In this document: one piece after another, positions 14,985 through 17,128 of the stretch
Layout: every line of letters starts with the position of its first letter
Position numbering within the stretch: position 1 is the first letter of the stretch
NCBI GenBank assembly: GCA_002502175.1
Contig: DAPQ01000030.1
Location: 1-17,128, forward strand
DNA: 17,128 nucleotides
Direction of reading: 5' to 3'
Source: Euryarchaeota archaeon UBA19
GTDB taxonomy: Archaea; Thermoplasmatota; Poseidoniia; Poseidoniales; Thalassarchaeaceae
The notes under the pieces: model-generated
What the model saw: the letters and a program-made list of their open reading frames with translations, nothing else
What the model was told of the DNA's origin: nothing
The model's database searches: none
Program-made: the position numbers and the translations under genes

Positions 14985-15722
14985 GTGCAGCGCCGCAGGA
15001 AGCCTAAGAGCGAGCCTCGAAATATATTCGACAAAACCTCAGGCGGAAAGTCTACTAATGCTCCACCTAAATCTAGACGTGGGCCACCCTCTGAACCACC
15101 ACGATCCGTTAAGCCTAGCTTACCTCCATCAAAGCCAGCCCCAGTTCAACCAAAACCGGTTAAAACAGAAAAACCAGCTACACCCGAAAAACCCGATGTT
15201 AAAGATCCTGAAGATGATAATACCATCTTAGAAGAACAATTACTAGGAGTCACAAAGAGACCTACTAGGGGACTCACTCAATCCAAAGAGCCCGCTGTAG
15301 AAGAGATTGTTATCAACCCGACAAGTACCAAAGCACAGGAGATTATTGAGGCAAGTAAGGCCAGAGCAAATGCAATGGCTCCAGTTCCACGCACGAAGCC
15401 AGAACCATCTGCACCGGCGAAACCTCGAAGGCGGCCTACTGGTAGATCTACACCTAAATTCCAACCCGCTACCAGAGAAAAACGACTTGATAGATCGAGA
15501 CATATGGAATACAAATACGAAATGCGCGGCTTACTGAAAGAGATAGACGTAGCCGAGGAACATCGTTCTGCTTTACTTGGTTCGATTTGGGCCAAAGGGG
15601 AGCGACAAACCTCCGACGAAGCGAGACAATATATCTGGGATAAACAGAGTGAGGGTATTTTGGATGAGGACCAAGTTACCAAATTGCTAGCAATAGTTGA
15701 TGACTACACCATTCGTCGTTGA
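14985..15722 (+). CDS. Uncharacterised proline/lysine-rich protein with a helical C-terminal domain
   Basis: I do not recognise this 245-residue protein. Residues 1-165 are low-complexity and very likely disordered: basic at the start, then Pro/Lys/Ser/Thr-rich with 'KP' and 'PP' steps (about 25-70). A short acidic patch (72-85) and a possible helix at 114-130 follow, then a second basic Pro-rich run (134-165). Residues about 170-245 look folded and helical, mixed in charge, containing 'MRGLLKEIDVAEEHRSALLG' (180-199) and ending in basic 'TIRR'. There is no signal peptide or membrane helix, so it is cytoplasmic. The GTG start is supported by GGAGGT about 10 nt upstream. It lies 64 nt after kae1 on the same strand and may be co-transcribed with it. 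The charge pattern would suit nucleic-acid or ribosome association, which is only a guess. Confidence 0.85.
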   Translation: MQRRRKPKSEPRNIFDKTSGGKSTNAPPKSRRGPPSEPPRSVKPSLPPSKPAPVQPKPVKTEKPATPEKPDVKDPEDDNTILEEQLLGVTKRPTRGLTQSKEPAVEEIVINPTSTKAQEIIEASKARANAMAPVPRTKPEPSAPAKPRRRPTGRSTPKFQPATREKRLDRSRHMEYKYEMRGLLKEIDVAEEHRSALLGSIWAKGERQTSDEARQYIWDKQSEGILDEDQVTKLLAIVDDYTIRR

Positions 15723-15736
15723 ATGGATTATAGTAG

Positions 15737-15744
15737 CATATACT
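15737..15744 (+). promoter_or_regulatory. TATA-like box for methylmalonyl-CoA mutase
   Basis: CATATACT, in an AT-rich stretch, is centred about 33 nt before the mutase ATG. The usual spacing predicts a start site near 15767 and a leader of about 7 nt. No ribosome-binding site is visible, consistent with a nearly leaderless mRNA. Confidence 0.35.
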
Positions 15745-15773
15745 TCATTCATTGAGTCCCTTTCGGATAAATT

Positions 15774-17128
15774 ATGACGGCGGTACGTGATGGTGATGAT
15801 TTACACACCAAGCGGTCCACTCACCCCTCAAAAGAGACGTTACCAGACACTGTAATTTCTACTCAAAATCATTCAAATGCAGGAACTCCGCCATACACTC
15901 GAGGCATTCACAAAAATATGTATCTCGATAGGCTATGGACAATGAGGCAATATGCAGGATTTTCAGATGCTAAGTCCACAAATAAACGATTCATAGATTT
16001 ACTAGAAAATGGCCAATCCGGGTTGTCCGTAGCATTCGATTTACCCACTCAATTGGGGTTGAATTCTAATTCAGAATTAGCCGAAGGAGAGGTCGGTAAA
16101 GTAGGCGTTGCAATAGATTCTATTCATGATATTCGGGCCCTATTCAGTGACATTGATCTATCTCAAGTTTCTACATCGATGACAATCAATGCACCAGCCA
16201 CCTCATTATTTGCACTATATGTTGCTTATGCGGATGAGTGTGGTATCCCTAGGGATGCTTTGAGAGGAACAGTACAAAATGACATACTCAAGGAATATAT
16301 TGCCAGAGGTCTGTACATTTTCCCCCCAAAGGAATCTATGAGGCTTACTACGGACTTAATGGCATGGAGTAAATTACACACTCCAAAATGGAATACAATA
16401 TCTGTTAGCGGTTACCATATGAGAGAAGCGGGTTGTACCGCTACTCAAGAAATCGCATTTACTCTATCAAACGGACTGGAATACCTATCTCAAGCAATAA
16501 ATTCTGGATTGGATATTGACGACGTCGCGCCAAGAATGTCATTCTTTTTCGGTTGCCATAACGATTTCTTCGAAGAAGTAGGCAAATTTCGAGCTGCTAG
16601 ACAATTGTGGCATGATTTAGTAACAGAACGTTTTCAACCTAATAATCCTAAATCATCTATGCTCAGATTCCATACACAAACCGCAGGTGTCACATTGACC
16701 GCACAACAACCGCTCAATAATGCTGTACGAGTTTCTTACCAGGCATTATCTGCAGTTTTGGGAGGTACACAAAGCCTCCATACTAATTCTTACGATGAGG
16801 CCATTGGATTACCAACTGAAGAGTCAGCCCTATTAGCTCTTAGAACACAACAAGTACTCGCCGAGGAAACTAATGTTCCTAATTCTGTAGACCCATTAGC
16901 AGGATCGTATTTAGTAGAAGAGTTGACCTCTAAGTTATATCAAAATTCGAGGTATTTGATAGAAGAAATTGACAACATGGGGGGTGCTATGCAGTGCGTT
17001 ATTGCAGGATATCAACAACGGCATATTCACGAAGCCGCATGGAACCAGTTACAATCCATTGAGGACGGAACCACCAAAGTCATTGGTGTGAATAAATTCG
17101 CAGAAGGAGAGACTACAGATATAGTTGG
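15774..17128 (+). CDS. Methylmalonyl-CoA mutase, large (catalytic) subunit, partial at window end
   Basis: The frame is open from ATG 15774 to the window edge (451 complete codons, no stop). It encodes the substrate-binding TIM-barrel part of adenosylcobalamin-dependent methylmalonyl-CoA mutase, which interconverts (R)-methylmalonyl-CoA and succinyl-CoA. Motifs: 'PPYTRGI' (39-45), 'WTMRQYAGF' (55-63), 'GLSVAFDLPTQLG' (83-95), 'GTVQNDILKEYIARG' (165-179), 'SGYHMREAG' (212-220) and 'GGTQSLHTN' (330-338). Tyr60 in 'RQYAGF' is the residue that distinguishes MCM from isobutyryl-CoA mutases (Phe) and 2-hydroxyisobutyryl-CoA mutases (Ile). Archaeal large subunits are about 520-560 residues, with the B12 domain on a separate small subunit, so probably some 70-110 codons lie beyond the window. 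Whether the B12 domain is fused here cannot be seen. Confidence 0.96.
   Translation, partial: MTAVRDGDDLHTKRSTHPSKETLPDTVISTQNHSNAGTPPYTRGIHKNMYLDRLWTMRQYAGFSDAKSTNKRFIDLLENGQSGLSVAFDLPTQLGLNSNSELAEGEVGKVGVAIDSIHDIRALFSDIDLSQVSTSMTINAPATSLFALYVAYADECGIPRDALRGTVQNDILKEYIARGLYIFPPKESMRLTTDLMAWSKLHTPKWNTISVSGYHMREAGCTATQEIAFTLSNGLEYLSQAINSGLDIDDVAPRMSFFFGCHNDFFEEVGKFRAARQLWHDLVTERFQPNNPKSSMLRFHTQTAGVTLTAQQPLNNAVRVSYQALSAVLGGTQSLHTNSYDEAIGLPTEESALLALRTQQVLAEETNVPNSVDPLAGSYLVEELTSKLYQNSRYLIEEIDNMGGAMQCVIAGYQQRHIHEAAWNQLQSIEDGTTKVIGVNKFAEGETTDIV

Noticed and set aside
15243..15682. Several reverse-strand and alternate-frame open frames within 14985-15722
   Set aside because: They are by-products of the low-complexity basic/proline-rich codons of the plus-strand gene; none has a ribosome-binding site or family resemblance.
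1..17128. Mobile elements, CRISPR arrays, toxin-antitoxin or defence systems
   Set aside because: No transposase or integrase motifs, no spaced direct repeats, and every long frame is explained by housekeeping or catabolic genes; the tRNA-Val gene shows no adjacent integrase or repeated attachment half.

Overview
The window looks like chromosomal DNA of an archaeon, most likely a marine Thermoplasmatota lineage (Marine Group II/III, 'Poseidoniia'-like). The grounds are a proteasome-activating nucleotidase, an archaeal MBF1-type Zn-ribbon/HTH protein, Kae1, Tsr3, a stand-alone AlaX editing protein, TATA-like boxes about 25 nt upstream of apparently leaderless starts, and frequent GTG/TTG starts preceded by GGAGG/GGTGA ribosome-binding sites. 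The lineage is an inference from gene content and a moderate, AT-leaning base composition; no 16S gene is present to fix it.

Layout, left to right: the tail of a small membrane protein (1-198); a minus-strand CNNM/CorC-type transporter (333-1403), divergent from methionyl-tRNA synthetase (1562-3700). MetG converges by a 4-nt overlap with a minus-strand pair, mbf1 then tsr3 (4726 to 3697). Divergent from mbf1 is a long plus-strand gene train, 4803-11997: pan, glutamate formimidoyltransferase, formimidoyl-THF cyclodeaminase, urocanate hydratase, histidine ammonia-lyase and AlaX, with overlaps or gaps of at most about 40 nt. Then come three minus-strand items: tRNA-Val(GAC), a 51-residue Zn-ribbon protein that is easily missed, and imidazolonepropionase (hutI). 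HutI is divergent from kae1 (13910-14920), followed by a proline-rich hypothetical protein (14985-15722) and the start of methylmalonyl-CoA mutase large subunit (15774 to the window end).

Biology: HutH, HutU, HutI, FtcD and FchA form a complete route from histidine through urocanate, imidazolonepropionate and formiminoglutamate to glutamate, delivering the formimino carbon to tetrahydrofolate as 5,10-methenyl-THF. Four of the five genes sit behind the proteasomal ATPase gene pan, as if protein turnover and amino-acid catabolism were co-expressed; hutI is split off 1.3 kb away on the other strand. The rest is mainly translation/RNA maintenance (MetG, Tsr3, AlaX, tRNA-Val, Kae1) plus B12-dependent propionate/branched-chain carbon handling (MCM).

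I found no mobile elements, CRISPR arrays, integrases or defence genes, and I do not see a wholly undescribed system. The most interesting leads are the pan-hut arrangement, a perfect 19-bp palindrome at the exact midpoint of the mbf1/pan divergent promoter, and the uncharacterised protein between kae1 and methylmalonyl-CoA mutase.
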